This document shows positions 12,220-22,404 of a DNA stretch of 64,000 nucleotides, one piece after another. The DNA is from Ctena decussata (lineage: Eukaryota > Mollusca > Bivalvia > Lucinida > Lucinidae). Each line of letters opens with the position of its first letter. Within the stretch, counting starts at the first letter, position 1. The stretch lies in NCBI GenBank assembly GCA_963989385.1, contig OZ022510.1, positions 33,981,448 to 34,045,447 of the forward strand. Reading direction: 5' to 3'. The notes beneath the pieces were generated by a model. That model was not told where the DNA came from, searched no databases, and was given only the letters and a program-made list of their open reading frames with translations. The position numbers and the translations under genes were made by a program.

Positions 12220-13690
12220 TGCATCGTTCGATTATTGCGGTACTTCGTGCAATTACACTGTCTGCAGAGCTCTTGAATTGAGTGCTAAATCACATTGTCC
12301 ACAGAATGTGCTTTGAAATAAAAACTTTTGAACCCGTTGAAAATTCTTAGATATGGTTTCAGGCCCTGTTTTTCCATATATAGCCCACCTTTAATTCTTT
12401 AATTATTACTTTGCAACCACAAAAAATATGTAGTTCAGTGTTATTACTTTCGTGTAAAATGATTATCTGGGTATGATAAAGTTGGAGAATCGTAGCTGTT
12501 GGCTGACGTCATAATTGCACAACCCGCAGGTTTGCACTATAATCACTGTGTGAGTCCGTCCGTTTTCCAGATATAGCTCATCTTTAATTTTTTTATTATT
12601 ACTTTGCAACCACAAAAATTATGTAGTTCACTGTTATTACTTTCGTGTAAAATGTATTATCTGGGTATGATAAAGTTGGAGAATCGTAGCTGTTGGCTGA
12701 CGTCATTATTGCACAACCCGCAGGTTTGCACTATAATCACTGTGTGAGTCCGTCCGTCCGTTATCAGTTAGCGAAAACCGTTATCAGTGAGCGAAAACGC
12801 TTATAACTCTTGAACCGCATGGGATATTTTGACAAAATTTTGCATTCTTATACATGTCAACATTGTCTAATGACTCGCATGCATAACAATTTTATTTGAT
12901 GGACAAGCTTTGCTGAGCACAAGTTGAAAATTTACGGCCAACTACCGAAAATACTCATAACTCTTAAACACCGTGGTAAATATGGTTCAAAGTTTGTATG
13001 CTTATGTATTTTAACATAGTCCAGCCACCGGCATGCAAAACATTGACGAGGCTTCAACGAGCATCAATTTGGCCGGTTGAGCTCTTTTATTGAAAATGCT
13101 CATAACTCTTGGACCGCTTGGTATATTTGCTTCAAATTTTGCATACATATGTAATTTAACATTTCCCAGCCACTGGTATGCAAAACAGTGACGAGGCTTC
13201 AACGAGCATCAATTTGGCCGGTCAAGCTCTTTTATTGAAAATGCTCATAACTCTTGGACCGCTTGGTATATTTGCTTCAAATTTTGTATACTTATGTAAT
13301 GTAACATTGCCCAGCCACTGGTATGCAAAACTTCTTATTGCACAACCCGCAGGTTTGCACTATAATCACTGTGTGAGTACGTCCGTCCGTTATCAGTTAG
13401 CGAAAACGCTTATAACTCTTGAACTGCATTCTATATTTTGATAAAATTTTGCATACTTATACATGTCATCATATCTAACGACTCGCATGCATAACCGTCT
13501 TTTTTGATGGGCGAGGCTTTGCTGAGCACAAGTTGAAAATTTACGGTCAAGTAGTGAAAATGCTCATAACTCTTGAACCCCGTGGTATATATGGTTTAAA
13601 TTTTGTATACTTATGTATTTTAACATTGTCCAGCCACCGGCATGCAAAACGGTGACGAAAGTCTAAACAGTATTGCACGACCCACAGGTG
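12220..13690 (+). repeat. Tandem-cored element, 'acaacccgcaggtttgcac' family
   Basis: 12367-12560 and 12561-12750 are two copies of a ~193-bp unit containing attattactttgcaaccac, gttggctgacgtcat and acaacccgcaggtttgcac. Then follow at least four ~130-bp units with aactcttgaaccgc, ttgcatacttatg and ccagccaccggcatgcaaaa (12780-13640). acaacccgcaggtttgcac recurs at 13338. It resembles the 6174-9100 element in plan but not in sequence. Confidence 0.75.
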
Positions 13691-14356
13691 TGCACTTTAA
13701 TCGTTGTGCAAGTCCATCAGTCTGTTTGTCCTTCCGCTGTAGTCAGTGAGTGAAATTGCTCATAACTCTTAACCACATGGTGTAGTTTGATAAAAAATAT
13801 GCATCATTCTACAAGAAATGACCAATTTCATTTCCATACATTCCTTCTGGCACCAGAAACTGATTATTCTACATTCACCACGAGTTGTGCACATTACCAT
13901 CAGTTTATTGTTTAATGGTATCGCATTCAGGTACATGTGATAGAACGCGACCAGAGCGCAATTCATCTGGATCTATGCCAGGTCCAAAGAGAGTGCAGAG
14001 GTCCAAAGAGAGTGCAGTCAGGTGAAAAAAAAGAGTAAAACATTCTCAGTTACCTTGTACTAAGATAAAAAATATAGTTTCTAAAATATCCACTTTTTGA
14101 GCATTTTTTTTTACTGTATATAAGCATGGAGGACATCTTGCTCACGGGACCAGTACAAACTTCCATCGTCTCAAGGAGCTTTCATATGAAATTTAGCTTC
14201 AACTGACCCAGCGGTTTCTTAGGGGAAGAAGTTGAAAAGTGTTGACCTACAAATGATGCCGGATGACGGATGCCTTCTGATATTATATTATCATCTAGCC
14301 TTCGTCTCTGGTGAAATTAAATCTGCAAATTCTAACACTGGTCGCAGTCTGGCTTC
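13691..14356. other. No gene recognised; decayed end of the preceding repeat
   Basis: 13670-13800 still carries worn words of the preceding family (gcacgacccacaggtgtgc, ctcataactctt). The remainder shows nothing I can assign. Confidence 0.35.
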
Positions 14357-14480
14357 GAGGTTATGAAACTTGAGAATAATCTCAAACTCAAAATAAAGCA
14401 CAATGATTGGCTGCTTCCGAGCATGTGCTCGGAAGCAGCCAATCAGTGTGCTTTATTTTGAGTTTGAGAATGATAACCTC
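14357..14480. repeat. Hairpin element, ~58-bp arms
   Basis: gaggttat (14357) pairs with ataacctc (14480), and the arms ctcaaactcaaaataaagca and gattggctgcttccgagca meet around 14427. The left arm has a ~12-base insertion near its outer end. No coding content. Confidence 0.75.
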
Positions 14481-14509
14481 GGGGCGTGATCAAGATCTAC
14501 ACTGTTTGT

Positions 14510-14645
14510 CATTCCATCTTCATCTTTAGGAGGCATTACTGCATTGCAAACCAAACTGTTCCGTTTTTAGGACAATTACGGTAATTATTTTGAGTGTCCC
14601 AATTTATTGAATTTTTACAGTAGCATACAGTGCAAGACTTTGTAT
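14510..14645. repeat. Dispersed repeat, 'aaaccaaactgttccgtttt' family
   Basis: gcaaaccaaactgttccgtt, aggacaattacggtaatt and atttttacagtagcat recur in variant form at 18575-18660 and, on the other strand, at 41985-42065. It appears to be part of an element that also contains the 'actgtttgccca' hairpin words. Confidence 0.5.
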
Positions 14646-14902
14646 ATATTGATTGCGTGTACACTGATGGATTACCACTCCGGTGGGAAATCTGATGAAA
14701 GCACTGAGTGTCTTTCCTGGCTGCCAAAGCTCTGTCAATGCTCCAGATACACGCATACGCAAAAAAACCTTCAAAAGAGAAATAGTGTGATGTATTTGGA
14801 ATGTTCCGAAAATTTTCTTACACTCCCTTTTATGTAATATCTTCATACAGAAAAAATCTTAAAAGTTTAAGCATTCTGACAGAAGGTAATGAATGCCATT
14901 AC

Positions 14903-15073
14903 AAACAGCTGGTTGGTTGGTTGTTTGGTTGGTTAGTTTGGGTATAACGGGCCTTTGAAACAGTATTTCAGCCTATATCGAGTCGTCTCCCAGAGAAAGG
15001 GAGAAAGAGGTACGAGGGTGAAAAATATCCAACCACCCAACCTGCACCTACTGCAAGCACAGTAGGCCCTTGC
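14903..15073 (-). mobile_element. SINE family C, 3' part (left of nested LINE)
   Basis: On the minus strand this is the 3' half: gcaagggcctactgtgcttg, a segment ending tatcgagtcgtctccc in plus-strand reading, and the tail (accaac)n at 14907-14935. It continues at 16637 after the inserted LINE. An uninterrupted relative is at 32849-33080. Confidence 0.75.
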
Positions 15074-16636
15074 ATTTTTTCTATTCTATTCTGTCCCATA
15101 ACCTTACTTGGTCGTTGGGGCACCACAGATGACTTCGAAACAGTCCCTTTCCACCTTGTCCTATTTTCAGCTGCCATATTTTAGCTGGCAAAATCCATCC
15201 CTGTCCACTCTTTAATATTGTCTTCCCACCTCTTCTTCTTTTTCCTTTCACTGTGCCTTGTAGAATCGACTTTGCTAAACCAGAAGACCTTGAGACGTGG
15301 CCAAACCACCTTAGTTTCCGTTTCTTGACTAGCGTCAGGAGTTCATCATATTCTCCAATGGCTGCTTGGATCTTTCTGCGAACCTCCTCATTGGTTATAT
15401 TGTCTTTGTACGAACTGTTCAGTGACACCAGTAGCATCTCATCTCTTAGACATGCGTTCTTTTCTCTAATTCTGCTGTCAAGGTCCACGATTCGCAGACA
15501 TACAGAAATATGGAAATGAAAAGGGAGCGCATACGTTTCACCTTTGATCCAAGAGATATGTTGTTATCTCTCCAAATTGGCTTCAGCTTGGTAAGAGCTG
15601 AAATGGCTTGTGCAATCCTTTAGAGAACCTCCTGTTTTGAGCCATCATCTGAGACAACGGCTCCAAGGTATTTGAAGCTTGTTACGGTACCCAGCTTCTG
15701 GCCTTTTATCTCCCTCTGGATGCTATCTGCACTGTTCGTCATCAGTTAGGTCTTCTCAGCACAGATCTCCATCTTATACCTTGTGAAGGTTTTGTCGAGA
15801 CTTTCAACTAGAGCTTCTAGTTCCTGCTCTTCCTCAGCTAGAGCGTCTATGTCATCGGCAAACCGCAGATTGGTAATGTTTCTGCCGCCTATGCTAACCT
15901 TTCCGTCATTTTCTTCCATAGCATCAGACGTGATCCGTTCAAGAAAAATGTTGAAGAGGGTGGGTGACAGAAGACATCCTTGTCTTACTCCAACTGTTGT
16001 TCTGACCCATTCTCCTGTGCTGCCATTTATCAGGACTGCACTTGTTGCCTTGTCGTACAGCTGCTCAATGGTGCGAACTAGATTTGCACTGATATTGTAC
16101 TTCCGCATGGTGGCCCATAAGGCTGCATGTCATTCCCTGTCAAAGGCTTTTTTAGATCAATGAAGACATGGTACAGATTCTGCTGATGTTGGAGATACTT
16201 TTCACACAGGATTCTAAGGTTGAAGATCTGTTCTGTAGTGCTCCTTCATGCCCAGAAGCCGGCCTGTTCCTCAGCGATTATCTCTTCTGCTTGTGGTTTA
16301 AGCCTGTTCAAGATGACTTTCAGCATGACTTTGCTTGACTGACTGATAAGGCTAATGGTTCTGTAAGTCTGGCTCAGCTGTAGGCTGCCCTTTTTAAGGA
16401 GTGTAATAATCAGCGACTGAGTCCATGGGGTATGCCATTCTCCTGTTCTCCAGATCCTGTTACAGATATCTGTTAAAACATCATGGTCTCCCCGCCAGCT
16501 TGAATAAGTTTTGCTGGTATATTATCAACTCCGGCCGACTTCCTCGACTTTAGTGCTGCTACTGCAATCTCAACTTCCTTACGAAGATTCGGTTGTTAAT
16601 TATCTTCTGGGGGCTGACTGCAGTCCATAACCGCAT
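15074..16636 (-). pseudogene. 5'-truncated, inactivated LINE reverse transcriptase inserted in a SINE
   Basis: Minus-strand reading gives a non-LTR retrotransposon reverse transcriptase: YRTISLISQSSKVMLKVILN near 16350, EEQAGF and STTEQIFNLRILCEKY near 16230, FIDLKKAFDR near 16150, VGVRQGCLLSPTLFN near 15980, the catalytic F-A-D-D near 15855, and the C-terminal KLRWFGHVSRSSGLAKSIL / GTVKGKRRRGG region near 15250-15320. In-frame stops fall at AFDRE* (about 16134) and in the GF...RSTTEQ stretch, and the frame shifts near 15180 before AAENRTRWKG. The endonuclease domain and 5' end are missing. The 3' end is a short A-rich/AATAG tail at 15074-15095. The copy gcccttgc occurs on both sides (15066-15073 and 16637-16644), as expected of a target-site duplication. 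Clade not resolved from motifs alone. Confidence 0.85.
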
Positions 16637-16798
16637 GCCCTTGCCATACTATTATCCAAGTAAGTAGGACGCCCCGGTACTGAAAGTTACCCAGCATCAT
16701 CGGCCGACCCGACGCCTCCCCTGACCCCCAACCATGAACGTTTAACCTTTAAGAAGTATCCACTTGGCGGCTAGGATTCGAACCCACGCCGAGTGTGG
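16637..16798 (-). mobile_element. SINE family C, tRNA-like head (right of nested LINE)
   Basis: On the minus strand the head reads ggctaggcgcagtagccaca, then gtgggttcgaatcctagcc, i.e. a tRNA-like unit with a pol III B box (gggttcgaatcc) and a self-complementary acceptor-like stem (ggctagg/cctagcc). The body ccggggcgtcctacttactt joins to the LINE target repeat at 16644. Confidence 0.8.
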
Positions 16799-17167
16799 CT
16801 ACTGCGCCTAGCCAAACAGAGACACATCTCCTTCTGATTTCGCCAATATGTTTCCCAACAAAAGGAGTTTCTTATAACAAATTCTCTGCACAGACCTGGC
16901 TATTAGCTTTTTTTTTGTGCGAACACAACCGGATATTAACAGGGAAAGTTTTGGTCTTTGATCTCTGGGTATCCAGATTCCACACTGTTGAGGCGTACTA
17001 CAAACTCGGTCTGATCACGGTGGAGTAACACTGTGCCTTGACCCGATATGTTTCTTTTCAGGAGGGTAGGCTATTACTAGCTTTTTTTCGTCACACAGTC
17101 AACAGGATTATGCAATTCTGCCTGTTAAACAGTTACATCCAGGTATTTCCCTAATCTTGCAGTTGTA

Positions 17168-17280
17168 CCCAGAAGGCATATGACTTCGAAATGGCGTCGT
17201 ATTGACGTCGATGCGACGTGACCACGTCACATGGACGTAAATAAATACAACGTCATTTCCACGTTGTGTGCCCGGTGGGG
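17168..17280. repeat. Palindromic ACGT-core short element with CCCAG/GGGCACAC ends
   Basis: Starts cccagaaggcatatgac, ends acgttgtgtgcccggtgggg. Inner words gacgtcgatgcgacgtg and cacgtcacatggacgt form dyads. Same family as 1394-1542. Confidence 0.65.
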
Positions 17281-17334
17281 TAAATGTTGGTAGATCTTCA
17301 TGGATGAAGTAGTTTCCGGGCATTGGCTTTTTCT

Positions 17335-17735
17335 TTCTTGTAAAACGAATTACTTCGTACTAGGAGGGATTAAAGGCCATCGACCAGTCCTTCTTCGTAT
17401 TCTGAAGATCTCACTGTATCTTGGCTATCCTCTTGGGATGATGCGATACAAGAGACTACTGTATGCAAAGAAGCGATAGGCAGAGTATACTTGGCTTGGT
17501 TTATATTAACGAGGGAGAGATGTCCGAGTATACTTCCCTGCGGTACTCTGACAGACGATGATGTATAGATCTGTTCCTCTTTGAGAACCTGTTGGCTTCT
17601 GTTCTCAAGAAAGCTGTTTATTCACTGCAAACCTGTCCTTCTGATCATGCAGTAGTAAAGTTTTGCTGTCTAACGTTGCTGAGACACCTTATCAAATATT
17701 TTGGAGAAAATCTAATAAAAATTCAATCCGACGGC
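17335..17735 (-). pseudogene. Decayed LINE reverse transcriptase fragment (jockey/CR1-like)
   Basis: On the minus strand, reading across frameshifts, the sequence gives LD-FSKIFDKVSQQ (about 17715), SFLENRSQQVL (about 17600) and VRVPQGSILG (17528-17554), the palm-domain order DFSKAFDKV ... NRSQ-V ... VPQGSVLG typical of jockey/CR1-type LINEs. The catalytic DD region is no longer readable. It differs from the LINE at 15074-16636 and is closer in style to the fragment at 36985-37513. Confidence 0.65.
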
Positions 17736-17922
17736 CAAGTCCCGATTTTTTTTTTGTAACGTTGTGTTTATTCGTAACGGTGATTGATTATTGTTAGTTG
17801 TTAGTCACGTTGCTGCTGAATTGAAAATTGTAGGAGGAGGTGAAACTAATGCAATGATAATAAAAAAATAATAAATAAAGCTTCTGCGAACACTTAAATA
17901 CAGTTCGACTCATACATGTATA

Positions 17923-18108
17923 GGAGCCTCGATAGCTGGCCTGCTGATATAGCGACCCCGGGTTCGAATTCCGCTGGAGACGGAAACCTATTTAACTGTA
18001 AGCGAGGTTCAATTGCACAGAGCCTTTTATCATCGTCCTCCAGTCGTCCTGATGATATGACTGAAATACTCCTGAAAAGGACGCAAAATAGCAATCCATC
18101 CATTCATC
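17923..18108 (+). mobile_element. tRNA-derived SINE (family A), full-length, plus strand
   Basis: Head: ggagcctcgatagctggcct, then gaccccgggttcgaattccg, a tRNA-like fold with B box gggttcgaattcc. Body and tail: tcgtcctgatgatatgactg, aaatactcctgaaaaggacg, then gcaatccatccattcatc. The ATCC-rich tail is shared by all family-A copies. Confidence 0.8.
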
Positions 18109-18163
18109 GTCTGCACTGTTTGCTCAGACATATCTGTCCCAATACTTGGAATTTTTACGATAA

Positions 18164-18403
18164 TTGAGCCGCGACACGACAAAACCAACAATATGGTTGT
18201 GCGCCCAGTGCAGACTCAGACCAGCCTGGGCGTCCGCCCAGTCTGATCAGAGTCTTCGCTGTCCGCCTGGAAGTAGCGTAGACCCTTGGCTACCCTTTAA
18301 GCGCCTACCGGAGAGTCTGATCAGATTTGGCGGATGCCCAGGCTGACCTGAGTCTGCACTGGGCGCACAACCACATTGTTGGTTTTGTCGTGTCGCGGCT
18401 CAA
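18164..18403. mobile_element. Large palindromic element PAL, copy 1
   Basis: Arms ttgagccgcgacacgacaaa ... cgtgtcgcggctcaa run inward for about 95 bp each, through ccaacaatatggttgtgcgc, agactcagaccagcctgggc and gcccagtctgatcagagtct. A ~45-bp unpaired centre (18265-18310) holds ctgtccgcctggaagtagcg. No open frame shared between copies. Other copies: 18985, 20258, 28080, 31909, 36250, 43183, 45353. Confidence 0.9.
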
Positions 18404-18574
18404 TGTGTCTCTCTAGCTGAATCGATACTATCATTCAGCCATAGGACAGTCAGTGAATCACTTTATTATTACGAAAATTTGTATTTTGAAACGTTGAGAA
18501 AACCACAATTTGTGCATAACAAGAGATCCATATAATCGATCAACTGCGAGTCTGAGTCTATTTGTTATTCAAAT

Positions 18575-18760
18575 GTCAAACAACTGGGGCACCTTAAATA
18601 ATTATCGTAGTTCTCTTCAAAATGGAACAATTTTGTTTTACAATGCAGTTATAATCCAAAAAATTGCAGATGGGGAGATAACCAGTCTAGACCCTAATCA
18701 GATGTTCAGGAGCAGTCTGGTCTGATTTTGCACTGTTTGCCCAGACCTATCAGACCTAAT
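18575..18760. repeat. Dispersed repeat with 'actgtttgccca' hairpin
   Basis: gggcaccttaaataattatc and aaatggaacaattttgtttt resemble 14510-14645, followed by a dyad agtctagaccctaatcagat ... ggtctgattttgcactgttt. Truncated copy. Confidence 0.45.
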
Positions 18761-18984
18761 GTTTAGATTAATAACAAATAAACTGTTGCTGTACAAAACA
18801 GAATGAGTCTTGGTCTATTTCTTGCGCAATGATGTATTTTGAAATGGTGAGAAAACAAAAATAATAGTCATACTAAGAATTCAAAGTCTATGGGAGCCTG
18901 AATCGGTCACCTAGCACTAGATTCGATTTGTAACCATAAAGCCTCAGTAATCTTCTAACCTGGATGGGTCTGTTAATCAAAATT

Positions 18985-19164
18985 GAGCCGCGGCACGACA
19001 AATCCAACAAAGTGGCATATGCGCCACGGGAAGACTCAGATCAGCCTGGTCATTTGCCCATTGCGGACAGCGAAGACTCTGAGCAGACTGGGCGGATGCC
19101 CAGGCTGATCTGAGCCTTCACTGGGCGCACATGCCACTTTGTTGGTTTTGTCGTGTCGCGGCTC
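18985..19164. mobile_element. PAL element, copy 2 (internally deleted)
   Basis: Same termini (gagccgcggcacgaca / tgtcgtgtcgcggctc) and arm words, but only 180 bp because the left arm and centre are shortened (cattgcggacagcgaag directly follows gtcatttgccc). The inner words read ggcatatgcgcc / ggcgcacatgcc in place of ggttgtgcgcc. Confidence 0.85.
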
Positions 19165-19293
19165 ATTATTAGTCTCCGTCTCACCGCTTAAGGTGAATGT
19201 GTACACCTTTCAGGGGAAGCGACTCAGCTATCTGCTCCTATGCATAGGGAGTTCGACGTAAAGGGAAGGAAACGGAGTTAATATAAATTGAAG

Positions 19294-19486
19294 AATGGAT
19301 AACTTGCGATTTTACGTCCTTTTTAATAGTATTCCAGTCATATCAAGAAGATGGGTGGGTGATAATGAAAGGCAATGTGCTATGGAACCCCGTTTACGAT
19401 TGAAAAGTTTCCCATCTACGAGGCTCGAACCCGGGACCGCTAGTTCAGCAGGACAGCGCTTGACCTAATGAGCTGCCAGGGCTCCT
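19294..19486 (-). mobile_element. tRNA-derived SINE (family A), full-length, minus strand
   Basis: Minus-strand head aggagccctggcagctcatt, then cggtcccgggttcgagcctc (B box gggttcgagcc), body with ccgtttacgattg complement, and tail cttgatatgactggaatact to gcaagttatccattc. Good copy of the family. Confidence 0.85.
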
Positions 19487-19699
19487 AAAATAAACTGTCT
19501 CTTTCTGAATAAAGCGACATGGCACAGTAAGCTACCCTCGCTGGATGACAATGAGAGTTAATTAACACGGTTCTTCATTACGAAATGACTGACGAGCAAT
19601 AACAAGATAATAGGAACGGCTAACGATGTCTGTGACAATCATTTTACCATTTCACAACCAGGCAGTGTTGTTTTTCAGCCAATGATTCATGTATAGGCC

Positions 19700-19890
19700 A
19701 CAGAGCTGCAGATAAGGAGGAGTAACGGGGACAATTCAGAGGTAATTTTTCCTATCTCTATGAAAACATATGTTGTGATCCCTCATTAGAACCGTCTCGC
19801 CGAGACGGTTCTTATGAGGGGTCACAACGTATGTTTTTATGGACAAGTAAGATTCATCCCTGTTACCCCGTCTTATCTGGAGCTCTGTAA
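19700..19890. mobile_element. Foldback element, 'ctcattagaaccgtctcg' family
   Basis: The centre cattagaaccgtctcg|ccgagacggttcttatg (19783-19815) is nearly perfect, and pairing extends out through acatatgttgtgat/gtcacaacgtatgt to agagctgcagataag/cttatctggagctct at the ends. Relatives at 33241-33400, 33655-33722 and 35480-35645. Confidence 0.75.
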
Positions 19891-20257
19891 AAAGCCGCTT
19901 TTTGCAAGCAAAATGAGACTAAACAATCGACATATCCAGATTCTGATCACAACAGTAGCAATGTTCGTTTATTCCACTGTACATTATAATTATTAGCCAA
20001 TTTATTCAGCGAAATGAGCAAACCCTGAGTAGACGTGCATGTGCGCAGACTGGTCTGAGAATGCGCATTTAGCATCAACATACAGTACGTTTTGCGAGAT
20101 GCGGCTTCCGCAGAAAACAATGTGGAGTTGCCAATCAATCCGGTGCTAAATAATTGGATTGATTTGTTGGAAAGACGATGTGCAATTGTTGCAAACAGTC
20201 GGAACTTTCCGCACCGATTTGTTGCATTGCTCAGTGAGTAACTTTCATTACAATAAT

Positions 20258-20488
20258 GAGCTGTGACACGACAAAACTAACAGTGCAACGTGCGCCCAGC
20301 GAAGACTACTATCAGCCTAAGCAGCCGCTAACTAAGTCTGATCAGACTCTTTGCTCTGCGCTTAAAGTCTAGCTAAGATATAAGCTAGCACAATGCGGAC
20401 AGCAAAGACTCTGGTCAGACTGAGCAGATGCCCAGTCTTCAGTGGGCGCTCATGCCACTTTACTTGTTTTGTCGTCACGTCGCGGCTC
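20258..20488. mobile_element. PAL element, copy 3 (diverged)
   Basis: Termini gagctgtgacacgacaaa and tttgtcgtcacgtcgcggctc. Left arm more eroded than right; centre contains agtctagctaagatataagc and the word gcggacagcaaagactctgg. 231 bp. Confidence 0.8.
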
Positions 20489-20506
20489 AGTCATATTCTT
20501 TTAAAC

Positions 20507-20868
20507 GTCGTCCGTCATCCTTATCCAAACATGGATGATACCCATATGTCCATGTGCTTAACAAATTTATCTGTATGTTTCCCGTAGTCAGGTGACCGCA
20601 GACTGCAGAAAAAAGACACAGTAGGATTGAAACCGCCACTGCCAGTGGCTGTTACAGTACTACTGTATCTTTTTTTTTTATCTTGGACACAGCAAATGAG
20701 AGTCGAAGCCCATCCCTTTTCTTTCGCTTCACTTTCCTTCCCTGGTTCGAGAAAGCTACCCATTTACCGCTGGACTGACAGAAAATGTTTTTAGTCGCGA
20801 CTGCCGAATGAGGATCGAACCAGCGATCCTCTGTACCATACGCACTCGACCACGCGCCTCTGTATCAT
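20507..20868 (-). mobile_element. tRNA-derived SINE (family D), minus strand
   Basis: The minus-strand head (20868 to 20796) reads agaggcgcgtggtcgagtgc, then gaggatcgctggttcgatcc, with a B box ggttcgatcc and A-box-like gcgtggtcgagtg. A body of ~290 bp follows to about 20507. Short open frames here (for example 20521-20763) are shadows of this element. Single copy in the window, so its ends are approximate. Confidence 0.6.
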
Positions 20869-21985
20869 GGCTACATTATTTATGGCATGAACCGCTATAG
20901 AAATTTGCTAAGAAATTAAACTGACCCCTCATAGCGTGTCATTTACTAACCTTCCAACTAATTTGTTACTGGCATCGATGTCCCTTTCTTTCTTTAACAC
21001 ACCTTCAAAACTGTTGAACAGGGGGAAATGTCTGGTTACATAGATGTCAGGGCATCTCTATATGCAAAAATGTATGCAAATGTAATTTCAAACCTTTCGG
21101 AAATTACAGGCTTGCATTTGAATGCCGCAGTCTTAATTATAATTACAGATTCCTCGTACAGAGCATATACATGTAAAGGTGCAGCCTGTGACTCTGTGAC
21201 TCGGAAGGGATAATTATTTTGAGACAATAAAACCCTTAAGAAAAAGATAATCGTTTCGTAATATGTCTCTAGGTGAAGAGTTGTCAATAACTTTCATGAA
21301 TATGTCTCAAGTGAGCTGTGTCGGTAGGCACCCACAGCCGTAATTTTGACACTGGGTAGCGACAATGACCTATCTCAAGATTGTGCTGGCCAGTTTGGAA
21401 TTCCAAAATGGACTGCGGTCAATCTTGATTTCAAAACAGTTACCAACTGATTTCAAAACAGCTACCAACATGATGCACTGTTTGTTTGTGTGTATTAAAC
21501 CGAAAGTAGAAATCGAAAGTAGATATACAACGGAGAAAAGAAAATTTTGAATATCTGCGTCTGTTTTCGTTAAAATTTCTATAATTTGTAAATTTACGAA
21601 CAAGAGAAACATTTTGAATTAATATCTGACAGAGTGCTTAGTATTCACACAGTGAAGTACGATGGGAAAAACAAAGATTAAATATTCATTGACCTTTGAT
21701 ATCATTGGCTAAATTTTGATATACGCGTTATTTGACCAACGAAAGCTTGTGAAATATGGAACAGTACTGAAATTATACGCGGCTGTGCCGCGAAAAAAAT
21801 ATGCCAGAATTTCTTCATATGTCAGCCTTTATTTATACGTCAATATACTCCTGAGTGTGGCTACGAAAAATATCAAATTTGTCATTATAAACTTGATAGT
21901 TGCCTAATATGGGGCCTTACGGTAGACCTGATTTGCGTCAAAAATGTCTGCTTTAATGTAAAACCATTAGCTAATGATCAAGTTT
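20869..21985. other. No gene recognised
   Basis: AT-rich, several 60-83 codon frames on both strands overlap each other without domain, signal peptide or splice support. Flanks the short retroposon at 21986. Confidence 0.4.
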
Positions 21986-22084
21986 TGGACGGACACACGG
22001 CGCCAAGTGTGTGCAACTATGGTTACGTACATGTACCGCTGTGCCACTTGGGGAACGTCGTTAGGAAAATTTAACTGAACTGAA
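21986..22084 (+). mobile_element. Short ~97-bp retroposon (family E) with (AACTG)n tail, copy 1
   Basis: Body: ggacggacacacggcgccaa, gtgtgtgcaactatggttac, ccacttgggg; tail aactgaactgaac. The direct repeat ctaatgatcaagttt flanks it exactly (21971-21985 and 22085-22099), a 15-bp target duplication. ccaagtg and cacttgg can pair across the body. This copy carries a small internal duplication (gtacatgtac). Confidence 0.85.
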
Positions 22085-22404
22085 CTAATGATCAAGTTTG
22101 GCAATTGCACAAATTTTAGCATATATCGTGTAGAATGCAAAGATCCACATTCTAAAGACTAAGTTGAATTCAGATACGTTTTCTGAAATTAATAAATAAA
22201 CAAATACTACTATGATAAAAATAAATAAAAATGACTTTTCCTCCTGTGTATAAGAGACCATTTAAAGGAAAATCTTTTTATAATACTTCTTCTTATAAAT
22301 CTAGTGAAAGACTCCATAAGAGCTTCATGTGGAGCTTTAATGCGCAAACCTACTAGAAGAACGTCGGACAGGAACTTTTTGAACGACCCTTGTAAGTCCA
22401 CTTT

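Noticed and set aside
15783..16163. 126-codon plus-strand frame opposite the LINE
   Set aside because: It is the antisense shadow of the reverse-transcriptase reading on the minus strand.
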